From positions 62,001-126,000 of the forward strand of contig CAMQVY010000002.1 of assembly GCA_947038405.1 (NCBI GenBank): DNA of 64,000 nt, written 5' to 3'. The DNA comes from an uncultured Rikenellaceae bacterium. GTDB lineage: Bacteria; Bacteroidota; Bacteroidia; Bacteroidales; Rikenellaceae. Below are positions 36,950 through 46,212 of the stretch, piece by piece. The stretch's first letter is position 1. Every line of letters starts with the position of its first letter. The translations under genes were made by a program, and so were the position numbers. The notes under the pieces are model-generated. The model saw nothing but the letters and a program-made list of their open reading frames with translations. It was not told the DNA's origin and did no database searches.

Positions 36950-38275
36950 ATGAAAATAATTAATACTATACTAATGGCTATTGTCATTATGAGTCTCACA
37001 TCCAGCGATGTGTTGGCAGAACACAACAATGCTAAAAAGCACAAAGATCATTACAAAAAACGTCATAATGTTCTCATTATAGGAGCTGACCCCGAAAGTG
37101 ATAGAATATGGATGATGAAAGGAAAAATAATTGACACCTATGCTAGAACGACAAAAGAAGGATTCCAACAATCTGGCGTACCAAATTTTATAATCTCTTC
37201 ACCTTCAGGTAAAGCAATATTTGGTATTGGAGGTTTTGTCAACTTTCGCACAGCATACAACTGGAATAATGTTATTGATAGCAAAGACTTCGTCACATCC
37301 GCAATACCTATGACAACCACTACGCAGAACAAACAACGTCTGCTAATGGATGTTAGTACTACACGATTATACTTCAAGACAATAATTAATAGTCGTTTTT
37401 TAGGTCCAATTGAATCATATATCGAGACAGATTTCAGAGGAAATGGCAATAGTTTACACCTACGAGAAGCCTATGTAGCTTTCAAGGGAGTAACACTTGG
37501 CCAAACAGCAACAACATTTGTTGATTTAAAAGCAGCGCCAAACACAATTGATTTCGAGGGTCCTAATGCCTATACATATAGCCGCAATCTCCTTATCCGC
37601 TATAACTTTAGTATTACACCACATTGGGACTTCGCAATTGCGGCAGAGATGCCTGACGTAAGTGCCACTACTCCTGGCACTGCGGCACATATCATTCCGC
37701 AACGAGTACCAGATATACCATTATACGCGCAATACAACTGGAATGGAGGCAATAGTCACGTACGTGCATCTGGACTACTTCGCACAATGAACTACTATGA
37801 CAACACTGATATGAATACAGAGACTGTTTTAGGCTGGGGAGCAATGCTTACAAGTAACATCAAGGTACATAGATCAATTTGTGCATTTGGCCAGATCGTT
37901 TACGGCGAGGGTATCGAAAATTACATTCAAGATATTACAGGAAAGGGGTATGATTTAGTTCCAAATCCAAACTATAGCGGTGAACTACAAACATTACCAA
38001 CAATGGGATGGATGGTAGGTATTAAAGCCAATATTACAAAAAGATGGCAAATGAATGGTGCATATAGTCAAGTTCAAATATGGAATGACAACTCATACTT
38101 TGCACAAGCACCAGATACATACAAGCTATCTAAATATATCGTAGCAAACCTACTCTACAACATCACACCATCATTAAATGTTGGAGCAGAGTACCTATAT
38201 GGAACAAGAAAAAATGCAAACAATGCAATGGCCAATGCCAACTGTGCACAAATGATGATTCAACTAAGCTTCTAA
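36950..38275 (+). CDS. DcaP-like outer-membrane porin
   Basis: A 441-residue protein with a signal peptide (1-23, MKIINTIL to VLA). A basic, His-rich stretch (about 24-40) is followed by a beta-barrel with alternating aromatic residues ending in ...MMIQLSF, a typical C-terminal Phe. LGQTATTFVDLKAAPNTIDFEGPNA is characteristic of DcaP-type porins, which admit dicarboxylates or other small anions. The substrate here is unknown. It is a single gene, ended by the hairpin at 38291-38345. Confidence 0.8.
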   Translation: MKIINTILMAIVIMSLTSSDVLAEHNNAKKHKDHYKKRHNVLIIGADPESDRIWMMKGKIIDTYARTTKEGFQQSGVPNFIISSPSGKAIFGIGGFVNFRTAYNWNNVIDSKDFVTSAIPMTTTTQNKQRLLMDVSTTRLYFKTIINSRFLGPIESYIETDFRGNGNSLHLREAYVAFKGVTLGQTATTFVDLKAAPNTIDFEGPNAYTYSRNLLIRYNFSITPHWDFAIAAEMPDVSATTPGTAAHIIPQRVPDIPLYAQYNWNGGNSHVRASGLLRTMNYYDNTDMNTETVLGWGAMLTSNIKVHRSICAFGQIVYGEGIENYIQDITGKGYDLVPNPNYSGELQTLPTMGWMVGIKANITKRWQMNGAYSQVQIWNDNSYFAQAPDTYKLSKYIVANLLYNITPSLNVGAEYLYGTRKNANNAMANANCAQMMIQLSF

Positions 38276-38290
38276 CAATAAATTACATAT

Positions 38291-38345
38291 AATAAAACTC
38301 CCTAAAAAGCTGAATGTGATATTCAATTTTTTAGGGAGTTTTATT
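38291..38345. terminator. Bidirectional terminator
   Basis: Perfect 18-bp arms (aataaaactccctaaaaa, 38291-38308, and its complement, 38328-38345) with a 19-nt loop that can itself pair (tgaat/attca). T-runs lie on both sides. It ends both the porin gene and the second capE-cupin unit. Confidence 0.88.
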
Positions 38346-38402
38346 ATTATAGATAAATTTTAGAGTTGACAGGAATAAACTGCCAGCACTATCAATTAAA
38401 GC

Positions 38403-38837
38403 CTAATACTTAGACCAGTCCATCCATAATGCTGCATCATACCTCCAAGAGTCCTCATAAGCCTCAGGTAGCTTTGTACCCGAGTATACCAATAGAGTTG
38501 AGTCATCAGTACTCGCCTTAATACAGTTTGCTCTCCCTTCAGGAACACAAATTATTTTACTATCACCTTCAGAGATATTGAATATCTCTGGCACTAGATC
38601 TTCAGATGGCTTGTCCCAATTATCAGGTTCAACAATAGCGATTGTAAATGAGCCCTTCACGCAATAGAACCATTTTTTTTCAAATTTATGCCCGTGCCAA
38701 CCTCTAATGACACTTTTATCTGGATGGTGAATAAAGTAAAATCGTTCAACACCCTCAAAATCGAAACTATTTAACGAAGAGATAGTACCTCTATAATCAT
38801 TAAATATCTCACCTTGAATTATTTTAATCTCTGACAT
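38403..38837 (-). CDS. Cupin sugar epimerase/isomerase-like protein, copy 2
   Basis: A 144-residue cupin of the WxcM/FdtA/RmlC-like group that acts on nucleotide-linked sugars. The metal or active-site motif GWHGHKFEKKWFYCVKGS and the C-terminal DSWRYDAALWMDW are clear. It differs from the copy at 46954-47388 in about 20 of 144 residues. It overlaps the upstream capE copy by 14 bp. The pair forms a separate short transcript beyond the main capsule terminator. Confidence 0.82.
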   Translation of the reverse strand: MSEIKIIQGEIFNDYRGTISSLNSFDFEGVERFYFIHHPDKSVIRGWHGHKFEKKWFYCVKGSFTIAIVEPDNWDKPSEDLVPEIFNISEGDSKIICVPEGRANCIKASTDDSTLLVYSGTKLPEAYEDSWRYDAALWMDWSKY

Positions 38838-39846
38838 AGCTATTTTTTATTATTTCAAGTTCAATTAATCTTTTTTTCATCTGCTCAACGTCTAATTGCA
38901 CTGTATTATTAGAGTTATAATCCTCTGCGAATGTAACTTTTTCATCACCATCAACAAAAAATTTATCATAATTTAAATCACGTGTATCACATGGAATACG
39001 ATAATATTGATCTGAGTCAATAGACCTTGCCATCTCCTCACGAGTAACTAATGTTTCATATAATTTTTCACCATGTCTAGTTCCAATAATTTTAACGTTC
39101 GTATCCACACTACACACCTCTTTAAGTGCTTTTACTAGTACATCAAGCGAAACGGCTGGAGCTTTTTGGACAAATAGGTCTCCATTTTTACCATTTTGCC
39201 AAGCATAAATAACTAAATCAACAGCTTCATCAAGAGTCATCATAAATCTAGTCATATTTAAATCCGTGACTGTAATATCCTTATTCGCATTAATTTGCTC
39301 CAACCACAGAGGTATAACAGAACCTCTACTAGCCATCACATTCCCATACCTAGTACAGCAAATAGTAGTTGCAGCATCATCACCTAAGTGACGACCTTTA
39401 GATATTGCAACCTTTTCCATCATAGCCTTTGATATCCCCATAGCACAAACAGGATACGCCGCCTTATCAGTTGAAAGTACCACAACACTCTTTACACGAT
39501 TAGATATCGCAGAGTCCAAAACATTTTCTGTTCCACTCACATTCGTTCTAACGGCTTGCATAGGAAAGAATTCACACGAAGGCACCTGTTTAAGTGCAGC
39601 AGCATGAAAAACATAGTCGACCCCTACCATTGCAGTATCAACAGATCGTTTATCCCTAACATCACCAATATAGAATTTGACTTTTGAACTTTTAAAATTA
39701 CGACGCATATCATCTTGTTTCTTTTCATCCCTCGAGAAGACACGAATCTCTTTCACATCAGAATACAAGAATCGTTCTAACACTGCATTTCCAAAAGAGC
39801 CAGTACCCCCAGTAATTAACAAAATTTTATCTTTAAAAATAGGCAT
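38824..39846 (-). CDS. capE: UDP-GlcNAc 4,6-dehydratase/5-epimerase (CapE/FnlA-like), copy 2
   Basis: A 340-residue short-chain dehydrogenase of the CapE/WbjB type, which turns UDP-GlcNAc into a 4-keto-6-deoxy-L-sugar, the first step to UDP-L-FucNAc. The NAD loop TGGTGSFGNAV, the STDKAAYP motif and MGISKAMMEK (Met in place of the usual Tyr, normal for this family) are seen. A close paralogue lies at 47376-48398. This copy has its own candidate promoter (39878-39885) and lies after the main operon's terminator. Confidence 0.88.
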   Translation of the reverse strand: MPIFKDKILLITGGTGSFGNAVLERFLYSDVKEIRVFSRDEKKQDDMRRNFKSSKVKFYIGDVRDKRSVDTAMVGVDYVFHAAALKQVPSCEFFPMQAVRTNVSGTENVLDSAISNRVKSVVVLSTDKAAYPVCAMGISKAMMEKVAISKGRHLGDDAATTICCTRYGNVMASRGSVIPLWLEQINANKDITVTDLNMTRFMMTLDEAVDLVIYAWQNGKNGDLFVQKAPAVSLDVLVKALKEVCSVDTNVKIIGTRHGEKLYETLVTREEMARSIDSDQYYRIPCDTRDLNYDKFFVDGDEKVTFAEDYNSNNTVQLDVEQMKKRLIELEIIKNSYVRD

Positions 39847-39877
39847 AATTATATCATATTAAAAACTTACGAATTTT

Positions 39878-39885
39878 CAAATATA
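39878..39885 (-). promoter_or_regulatory. Candidate -7 box for the capE copy 2 unit
   Basis: The minus strand reads TATATTTG, an exact TAnnTTTG, 32 bp before the ATG at 39846 and after the capsule terminator. There is no TTTG at -33. Confidence 0.4.
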
Positions 39886-39948
39886 GTAAAAATAAATAAC
39901 TAATACACGAACATAGCTATGATAAATAAGATATACTTACCCTTATAA

Positions 39949-39991
39949 AAAAACACATCACAAAAGCTTTTCTCTTTTGTGATGTGTTTTT
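39949..39991 (-). terminator. Terminator of the capsule operon
   Basis: Perfect 18-bp arms (aaaaacacatcacaaaag, 39949-39966; complement 39974-39991) with a 7-nt loop, followed on the minus strand by a T-run. It lies 40 bp after the CapD-like stop. Confidence 0.88.
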
Positions 39992-40030
39992 ATAACATTT
40001 TATATAATTTAAAGTTAAAAATATTATACT

Positions 40031-41236
40031 CTACATTTTAGAATCTAAATTTTTACCTTTTTCTACATGATCAAAATTTTTCAAAAACCTTTTCATTAAA
40101 GTTACAATATCCGCTTTTTTAGTCTCCGCATCATTGAAAAGGTTATTCATATCCTCAAACAACGTATCAATTTCAAAAATGGGTCTAGGAGTAATATCAG
40201 TAACAACACCTAGTGCACCATAACGCTCCATCTCGATAGTTTCATTCTCTGTATAAAACTCTTCACACGGTTTTTCGCCAGTAGTATCACTTCCGAAGTA
40301 ATATACCGGATACTCTTTTGAACCATTTCTAAGGTTCTCTGACAACTCAATTGCATCATGTTCCGATCCACACTCAACAACTTCATACCCCTGTTCTTTA
40401 AGGAATTTAGTTGCCATATCAGAGAATGTCATTACTTGTTCTTCACCTAACTTTGGGAAATATATCTCACGACTATTACCTAACATACAAGCTAACATAC
40501 AGATCTCACCACTCTCATCAGGAGAAACAAAGTATCTAGTAACATCTCTAGGTGCAGATATAGGTTGACGCTTTGCAATTCGCTCAATAAATCCAGCAGG
40601 AAGTGAACCATTAGAAAAAGCTACATTTGCGAATCGCGCAGTAACAACTGGAAATTCATTACTGTATGCCATAATCATATCTTCCATTATCTTCTTTGAA
40701 CCTCCCATAATATTTACAGGATTAGCTGCTTTATCAGTAGATACACAGAAGAAGTGTTGTGGCTTATACTCTTTCAGAAGTTCTAATAATTTCCTAGCAC
40801 GAATAACATTATTCTCAAGAAGAGCTTGAACTGAATATACATCCTTCTCACTACGCACATGTTTATGAGCTGAGAAATTTGCAACTATATCAAATCCGCC
40901 TCTATTGCGAAACATCTTTTCAAATACATAATCCGAGTAATTCATTGGATATGTAACATAGTCTTCAGGAACATATCCATCTCTACTACGTAGATCACGA
41001 GTCAGTTCCGTCAGTCCATTTTCATTAACATCAACAACGACTAAGCTCTTTGGTTTAAACTTTAATACTGCACGAATATATGAAGCTCCTATTGTACCAG
41101 CACCACCAATTACAAGTATAGATTTACCTTCTATTTCTGTTGATAATTTAGCTTTATTAGACTCTATATCAACAGTAAACATACTCTCCTTACGTGAGGT
41201 AACAAAGTCACAAATAAACTCTTTTATATCTATCAT
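40031..41236 (-). CDS. CapD/FlaA1-type nucleotide-sugar dehydratase
   Basis: A 401-residue Polysacc_synt_2 protein. The NAD-binding GGAGTIGASY is at about 44-53, STDKAANP and MGGSKKIMED form the catalytic segment (Met in place of Tyr, as in this family), and a long C-terminal extension follows. It probably oxidises or dehydrates a UDP-HexNAc at C4/C6. It is soluble, lacking the membrane helices of long CapD forms. It is the last gene of the capsule operon, and its start lies 2 bp after the stop of the phosphoglycosyl transferase. Confidence 0.82.
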   Translation of the reverse strand: MIDIKEFICDFVTSRKESMFTVDIESNKAKLSTEIEGKSILVIGGAGTIGASYIRAVLKFKPKSLVVVDVNENGLTELTRDLRSRDGYVPEDYVTYPMNYSDYVFEKMFRNRGGFDIVANFSAHKHVRSEKDVYSVQALLENNVIRARKLLELLKEYKPQHFFCVSTDKAANPVNIMGGSKKIMEDMIMAYSNEFPVVTARFANVAFSNGSLPAGFIERIAKRQPISAPRDVTRYFVSPDESGEICMLACMLGNSREIYFPKLGEEQVMTFSDMATKFLKEQGYEVVECGSEHDAIELSENLRNGSKEYPVYYFGSDTTGEKPCEEFYTENETIEMERYGALGVVTDITPRPIFEIDTLFEDMNNLFNDAETKKADIVTLMKRFLKNFDHVEKGKNLDSKM

Positions 41237-41238
41237 AA

Positions 41239-41907
41239 TTATTCAAATAAAGGATTCTCAGGTAAATTTTTCAACAATTTATAAACTAGATTACTATTTG
41301 GCTTAATGATAACCCAAGCAGTTAGAAATATAATTTTAAGGTCTATGATTGTTGATCTATTTTCATTATACCAAACCTCTAGCTCGCCCTTATATGGTGA
41401 TATATATTTAAGGTAATACTCATCAACAGGCATATTGCATTTTGCAATTAGCGCCTCTTCATCTCTAAAAATAACAGACCCAACACCTGTTATTCCTGGC
41501 TTTACTTTAAACAACATATCCTTAACCTCTTGACTATACTGATCAAAGTGATTTTGCGTCAATGGTCTTGGACCAACTATCGACATATCTCCAAACAATA
41601 CGTTGAAAATTTGAGGCAATTCATTTATTTTTGTCTTTCTCAAAAATGAACCCATTGGTAATACTCTTGGATCTTTACGCAGAGTAATAGTCCCCGTACC
41701 TAAGTTTGGTGAGTTCTTTAACATTGTTGCAAATTTCCAAATAGAGAAAGGTTTATTTCCCAACCCTATTCTTTTCTGAAAATAAAATATATAATGTTCA
41801 CCAGTAAAAAGCAATCCAATCATAATCGGAATCAATATTGGTGTTAAAAACAACAGTGCCGTAAATGATACTAATATATCAATAGCTCTTTTTATTAAAA
41901 TATACAT
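41239..41907 (-). CDS. Initiating phosphoglycosyl transferase (bacterial sugar transferase)
   Basis: A 222-residue monotopic PGT with one N-terminal hydrophobic hairpin (about 8-33), which loads the first sugar phosphate on undecaprenyl phosphate. GDMSIVGPRPL and KPGITG are conserved. At the catalytic Asp-Glu dyad (usually LDELPQ) it has INELPQ, that is Asn95-Glu96 (codon aat). The C-terminal end is extended by about 20 residues. Its location next to an Und-PP-sugar epimerase-like gene suits the initiating role. Confidence 0.85.
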   Translation of the reverse strand: MYILIKRAIDILVSFTALLFLTPILIPIMIGLLFTGEHYIFYFQKRIGLGNKPFSIWKFATMLKNSPNLGTGTITLRKDPRVLPMGSFLRKTKINELPQIFNVLFGDMSIVGPRPLTQNHFDQYSQEVKDMLFKVKPGITGVGSVIFRDEEALIAKCNMPVDEYYLKYISPYKGELEVWYNENRSTIIDLKIIFLTAWVIIKPNSNLVYKLLKNLPENPLFE

Positions 41908-41969
41908 ATAATTAATTTAAAATTCATTCTAGTCAATCATTAATAACATTATGTTAACTTGAATTCTAT

Positions 41970-42902
41970 TTATTTTACAAAACTCTTTAAAGTATCTAAA
42001 ATACCAGTATGTGAAGAAATAGGTAATGTCTCTATACCTAACTCTTTTTTTAACTTTATATTACTCACAACATAATTTTCTGTTAGCTTATCCAACCTCT
42101 CTTGATTTAGTGGCAATTTACATATTCCACCTATTTTTGCAGTATAGTTAATCAAAGTTACAGGTAATTTCCAAATATGCGAACGACGGCCCAAAGATAC
42201 GCAAATAATTTCAATTAATTTATTTGTTGATAATGGTTCATCATCTGCAATGTTATATATACCACTATTTATATTATTTTTTAATAATTCAGCTATAATA
42301 AAGCTTACATTATCTATACTTATGAATGAACGTAAGTTTTCATATGCTCCTAATGGCCAAGGAATACCTTTTTCAACAAATTTATATAGCAGATTTAGAT
42401 TCCCCTTATTACCTGGTCCATGAATCATACAAGGACGTAATATATACACCTGTTTTTCGCTAGGCATATTACTTAATATATAATTCTCTGCCGCAACTTT
42501 ACTCTCTCCATATGGACCTACTGGCACTGGGCAAACATCCTCTGTTAGCACATCTCCGATAACTTTATCTGCAACAGCCTTCACCGAGCTAAAGAAAATG
42601 AATTTACTAATATCCGAATTTAGATAATAATTGTATACTTTTTTAGTTAATTCGGTATTTATATCAAAATATACTTGTGCCTGCGTCTGCTTTTTTGTGT
42701 CATGGGCTTTACCCGCAAGATGGATTATAGCATCCACTTTTGGCAATTTATTCTCATCTAACTCTTTATACGAAAAGGTTTTTATTACACCATCTTTATC
42801 GGGTGAAATAATATCAAGTCCAAAGATGCAGTGCTCTCCTTTCAGAGAGTTAACCAAATTAGATCCAACAAAGCCATGTATGCCAGTAATTAATATGTTC
42901 AT
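41970..42902 (-). CDS. NAD-dependent sugar epimerase (WbpV/Gne-like)
   Basis: A 310-residue extended SDR. The NAD loop TGIHGFVGSNL is at 6-16, a Ser in FFSSVKAVAD, and YGESKVAAE supplies the YxxxK pair. Homologues next to PGTs act as C4 epimerases on UDP-HexNAc or on Und-PP-HexNAc. I infer that it makes the first residue of the repeat unit. Confidence 0.8.
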   Translation of the reverse strand: MNILITGIHGFVGSNLVNSLKGEHCIFGLDIISPDKDGVIKTFSYKELDENKLPKVDAIIHLAGKAHDTKKQTQAQVYFDINTELTKKVYNYYLNSDISKFIFFSSVKAVADKVIGDVLTEDVCPVPVGPYGESKVAAENYILSNMPSEKQVYILRPCMIHGPGNKGNLNLLYKFVEKGIPWPLGAYENLRSFISIDNVSFIIAELLKNNINSGIYNIADDEPLSTNKLIEIICVSLGRRSHIWKLPVTLINYTAKIGGICKLPLNQERLDKLTENYVVSNIKLKKELGIETLPISSHTGILDTLKSFVK

Positions 42903-42987
42903 AAAACTGATACTATTATTTTGAGGTAGTTGATTTATTGTAATATATTTATTAATGATCGAAATTATCTATGAAAATAACTTGATA

Positions 42988-44166
42988 TTATTTGAGATAC
43001 TGAATCATATTGTCTATTATACGATCTCGATTATATCTATTATCTATCAATTCTTTTGATCTTTTAGCAATCAATAGCTTCTCTTGAGTTGTAATCTCGG
43101 TTATTTTATTGATTTTATCTATTATATCCGAAATATTGTCTGGATTAGCACATATACCAATATTATTACTGGTGATAATCTCTTCTCCTGCACCAGAAAT
43201 AACTCCTAAAATTGGTTTCCCACTACGTAAATACGATTGAATCTTAAATGGTTCTGTCTTTTGCACCCCAATATCAGGAATTAAAGACAAAAGAAGAGCG
43301 TCACTTTTTGAGAGTATATCTTGTATATAAGTCGCCTCCTTATATCCATGAAGTATAACATTTTTGATATTATTGCTCTCTATAAGAGATTTTAAATCGT
43401 TGAATTTTGATCCATTACCCACAATATTTAACACAATTGAATCATCAATAGATATAAATGCTTTAATAACGTTTTCTAAGTTCTGAAATCTTGAAATATT
43501 ACCTGTAAATGTGATGTTAAATTTACTCTTATCAAGCTCAATGTCAGAATCTTTTTGCACAGGATCTATTGCCCAGTTTGGAATATATGTAATCTCTTTA
43601 TTTTGCACTAACTCTTTTACTGCGGAGATAAACATATGACTTGATACAAAAATATTATCACACTTAGAATATACATATTTAATGAACTTAGATAATAATA
43701 TATTTGTCACATATGTTTTTTTAAATCCATAAGCGTACACTCCGTCTGGCCATAGATCAAAGATCCACAGTATTAGTTTAGCATTAAATTTTTTAGCAGC
43801 TTTAATTGCGGGCAAAGCGATGGTTAATGTACCTATCTGGCAAGCCAACACGTAATCATAAGACTCATCTATTTTATCTACATAAGCATACCCACCACGC
43901 ACAAAAGAGAAATAATGTCCAAGTTTTCGCAATAAACTATTTTTATAGCCTTCGACAAATTTAAAACGATAAATCTTTGATCCCCTCCACATCTCGACAC
44001 TTCGGTTCTCGTTTTTATATCCGTCATATACATAACTTTCTGGATAAGATGGGTAGTGAGTTAATATATCAACTTGATAACCCCTCTTTTTCAACTCCTC
44101 CACTAAATCATTTATAACAAAGTTTTCTGGCCAAAAAACCTGAGTTACAAGTAATATTTTCTTCAT
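42988..44166 (-). CDS. wbuB: WbuB-like GT4 glycosyltransferase
   Basis: A 392-residue GT4/GT-B enzyme. The start is ATG 44166 (MKKILLVTQVFWPENF), which overlaps nothing except a short upstream alternative at 44181. The N-terminal PENFVINDLVEEL, a central acceptor region and a C-terminal EPFKIQSYLRSGKPILGV are typical. WbuB proteins in E. coli O-antigen loci are assigned as L-fucosamine transferases, which fits the UDP-L-FucNAc genes directly upstream. Confidence 0.8.
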   Translation of the reverse strand: MKKILLVTQVFWPENFVINDLVEELKKRGYQVDILTHYPSYPESYVYDGYKNENRSVEMWRGSKIYRFKFVEGYKNSLLRKLGHYFSFVRGGYAYVDKIDESYDYVLACQIGTLTIALPAIKAAKKFNAKLILWIFDLWPDGVYAYGFKKTYVTNILLSKFIKYVYSKCDNIFVSSHMFISAVKELVQNKEITYIPNWAIDPVQKDSDIELDKSKFNITFTGNISRFQNLENVIKAFISIDDSIVLNIVGNGSKFNDLKSLIESNNIKNVILHGYKEATYIQDILSKSDALLLSLIPDIGVQKTEPFKIQSYLRSGKPILGVISGAGEEIITSNNIGICANPDNISDIIDKINKITEITTQEKLLIAKRSKELIDNRYNRDRIIDNMIQYLK

Positions 44167-44168
44167 TC

Positions 44169-45302
44169 TTATTCTCTCCAAACAACACGTTTAACATAAT
44201 CAGTATACGATAAAATTATACGTACAATCTTATCCGACACATTAGGCATTGAATAGTCAGCTACTATACGGTAGTTACGCTCATCGCCTATTGTTTGTTG
44301 TTCTAGCTGTGCCAAACCTTGCATTACACGTTCAGGATTCAATCCAACCATCATTACAGCCATCTCTTCAATAGCCTCAGGTCTCTCATGTGCCTCTCTG
44401 ATATTCAATGCTCTGAAATTCAAGATAGAACTCTCTTCAGAGATAGTACCACTATCAGATAATACAGCTTTAGAGTTTAATTGCAACGATAAGTAGTCAC
44501 TAAGTCCCATAGGTTTCATAAGCTTAACCATATCAGAGAACTTAACACCTTTTTTCTCAATCATATTACGAGTACGAGGATGAGTACTCACAATGATAGG
44601 GATTTTATAGTGCTCTGCGATACAATTCAATACCTCTACTAAGTTTAAGAAATTTTTCTCCGAAGCAATATTCTCCTCTCTATGAGCTGAAACGACAAAA
44701 TACTCACCTTTTTTAAGGTTTAATTGCTCTAGTATAGTTGATTTTTCAATCTTAGGCATATATGTATGAAGCACTTCATACATTGGACTACCCGTTTTAA
44801 TAACTCTATCCGAAGGCAACCCCTCTCTAAGAAGACAATCTCTAGCTATATCACTATATGTAAGGTTAATATCAGATATATGATCTACTATCTTACGATT
44901 TACCTCTTCTGGAACTCTTTGATCGAAACAACGATTTCCAGCCTCCATATGAAATATAGGTATATGACGTTTCTTTGCAGGAATAGTACAAAGAGCACTA
45001 TTTGTGTCACCTAATACAAGGAAAGCACTAGGAGCCTCTTTCTCTAATATTGGATCGATATTTAAAATAACTTGCGCTATAGTTTCATTTGCATTTCGTC
45101 CCGCTGCGTTAAGGAAATAATCAGGTTTTCTAATCCCTAAATCCTCAAAAAACACTTCATTTAGTTCAAAGTCGAAATTCTGACCAGTATGAACTATAAT
45201 ATGCTCTATTGCAGGTGATTCATCTAATTTTTTTATCACTAACGCCAATCTGATAATCTCAGGACGTGTACCAATTACAGTAAGTACTTTTAATTTTTTC
45301 AT
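44169..45302 (-). CDS. capG: UDP-N-acetyl sugar 2-epimerase (CapG/FnlC-like)
   Basis: A 377-residue non-hydrolysing 2-epimerase of the WecB fold. The N-terminus TVIGTRPEIIRLALVIKKL, HTGQNFD, HMEAGNRCFDQRVPEE and SDSGTISEESS are diagnostic. The CapG/FnlC branch carries out the last step to UDP-L-FucNAc, in accord with CapE upstream. Six bases separate it from the RmlD-like gene. Confidence 0.9.
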   Translation of the reverse strand: MKKLKVLTVIGTRPEIIRLALVIKKLDESPAIEHIIVHTGQNFDFELNEVFFEDLGIRKPDYFLNAAGRNANETIAQVILNIDPILEKEAPSAFLVLGDTNSALCTIPAKKRHIPIFHMEAGNRCFDQRVPEEVNRKIVDHISDINLTYSDIARDCLLREGLPSDRVIKTGSPMYEVLHTYMPKIEKSTILEQLNLKKGEYFVVSAHREENIASEKNFLNLVEVLNCIAEHYKIPIIVSTHPRTRNMIEKKGVKFSDMVKLMKPMGLSDYLSLQLNSKAVLSDSGTISEESSILNFRALNIREAHERPEAIEEMAVMMVGLNPERVMQGLAQLEQQTIGDERNYRIVADYSMPNVSDKIVRIILSYTDYVKRVVWRE

Positions 45303-45307
45303 ATCTA

Positions 45308-46159
45308 TTAGAAGTAATGTGGATAAAAATCTTTATGAGTATAAACCCAATCTCTCATCTGCGCCACCTGCTCTTCGTAAGAAGGTACAACAAAAGAGAA
45401 ATCATCTCTTCCACACACTAATGTTTTATCAAGATTAAGAGAATCGTTTGGCATTATAGTCAAAGAGTTATCACAAAAATATTTATTAAATAGTAGAAGC
45501 AAATCATATTTTGCGATACTCTCATTATTTACTAAATTATATATTCCACATAGATCTTCAGTAACAGCTTGTTCCATTGCTTTTGCAAGGGTTAAGGTTG
45601 TTACTCCGGTCCACATGGCTTTAGTGTATCCATTAATCGTACCACTTTGTTTCATAAACCAATTAAACAATCCGATTCCATCAACATTCATATCAGGTCC
45701 GATTATAGAATTTCTAAAAGTTAAATTTTTTGTATCTTCAACCTCCCCTAGAGCTTTTGATCTATCATAGAATGATCTACCATCTCTTAATGAAGTCTCA
45801 TAATATGGACCTGTATTACCCGCAAATACACAATCCGTACTCATATGAATGAGTTTTGTCTTAGTATCTTTTAGGGTATCTGCAATTAAATGTGGCAAAT
45901 AGCTATTTAGGTACGTTGCCATTGATTGGTTATTATCAGCAACTTGGTTCAATAATCCGATACAATTAATGGCTACATCATAATCACCATCAATTAACAT
46001 TTTTTTAAACTCTTCTGTATCAAAAGCATTACCAATAATATTTGTACAATAAGGGAATGACTCCATTGAGTATGCTGTAACATCATACCCTTTCTCTTTA
46101 AAATAGAGTGTAATGGTATGACCAGCCATACCAATTGAACCTAATATAATAACTTTCAT
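45308..46159 (-). CDS. RmlD-like NAD(P)-dependent sugar reductase
   Basis: A 283-residue SDR of the dTDP-4-dehydrorhamnose reductase family. GSIGMAGHTI is the cofactor loop, STDCVFAG the Ser region, and YDRSKALGE the YxxxK. RmlA, RmlB and RmlC are absent, so rhamnose is not the likely product. Between capF-like and capG genes, it may be the 4-keto reductase for the FucNAc-type sugar, a role that could be shared with the CapF-like protein. Confidence 0.8.
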   Translation of the reverse strand: MKVIILGSIGMAGHTITLYFKEKGYDVTAYSMESFPYCTNIIGNAFDTEEFKKMLIDGDYDVAINCIGLLNQVADNNQSMATYLNSYLPHLIADTLKDTKTKLIHMSTDCVFAGNTGPYYETSLRDGRSFYDRSKALGEVEDTKNLTFRNSIIGPDMNVDGIGLFNWFMKQSGTINGYTKAMWTGVTTLTLAKAMEQAVTEDLCGIYNLVNNESIAKYDLLLLFNKYFCDNSLTIMPNDSLNLDKTLVCGRDDFSFVVPSYEEQVAQMRDWVYTHKDFYPHYF

Positions 46160-46212
46160 TACTTAGTATTTATACAAAATAACCACGATAAGTGGTTATT
46201 TAATTTTATAAT

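Noticed and set aside
38403-38837. Cupin copy 2 as a degraded pseudogene
   Set aside because: It is full length with all motif residues and an intact start and stop; most differences from copy 1 are conservative.
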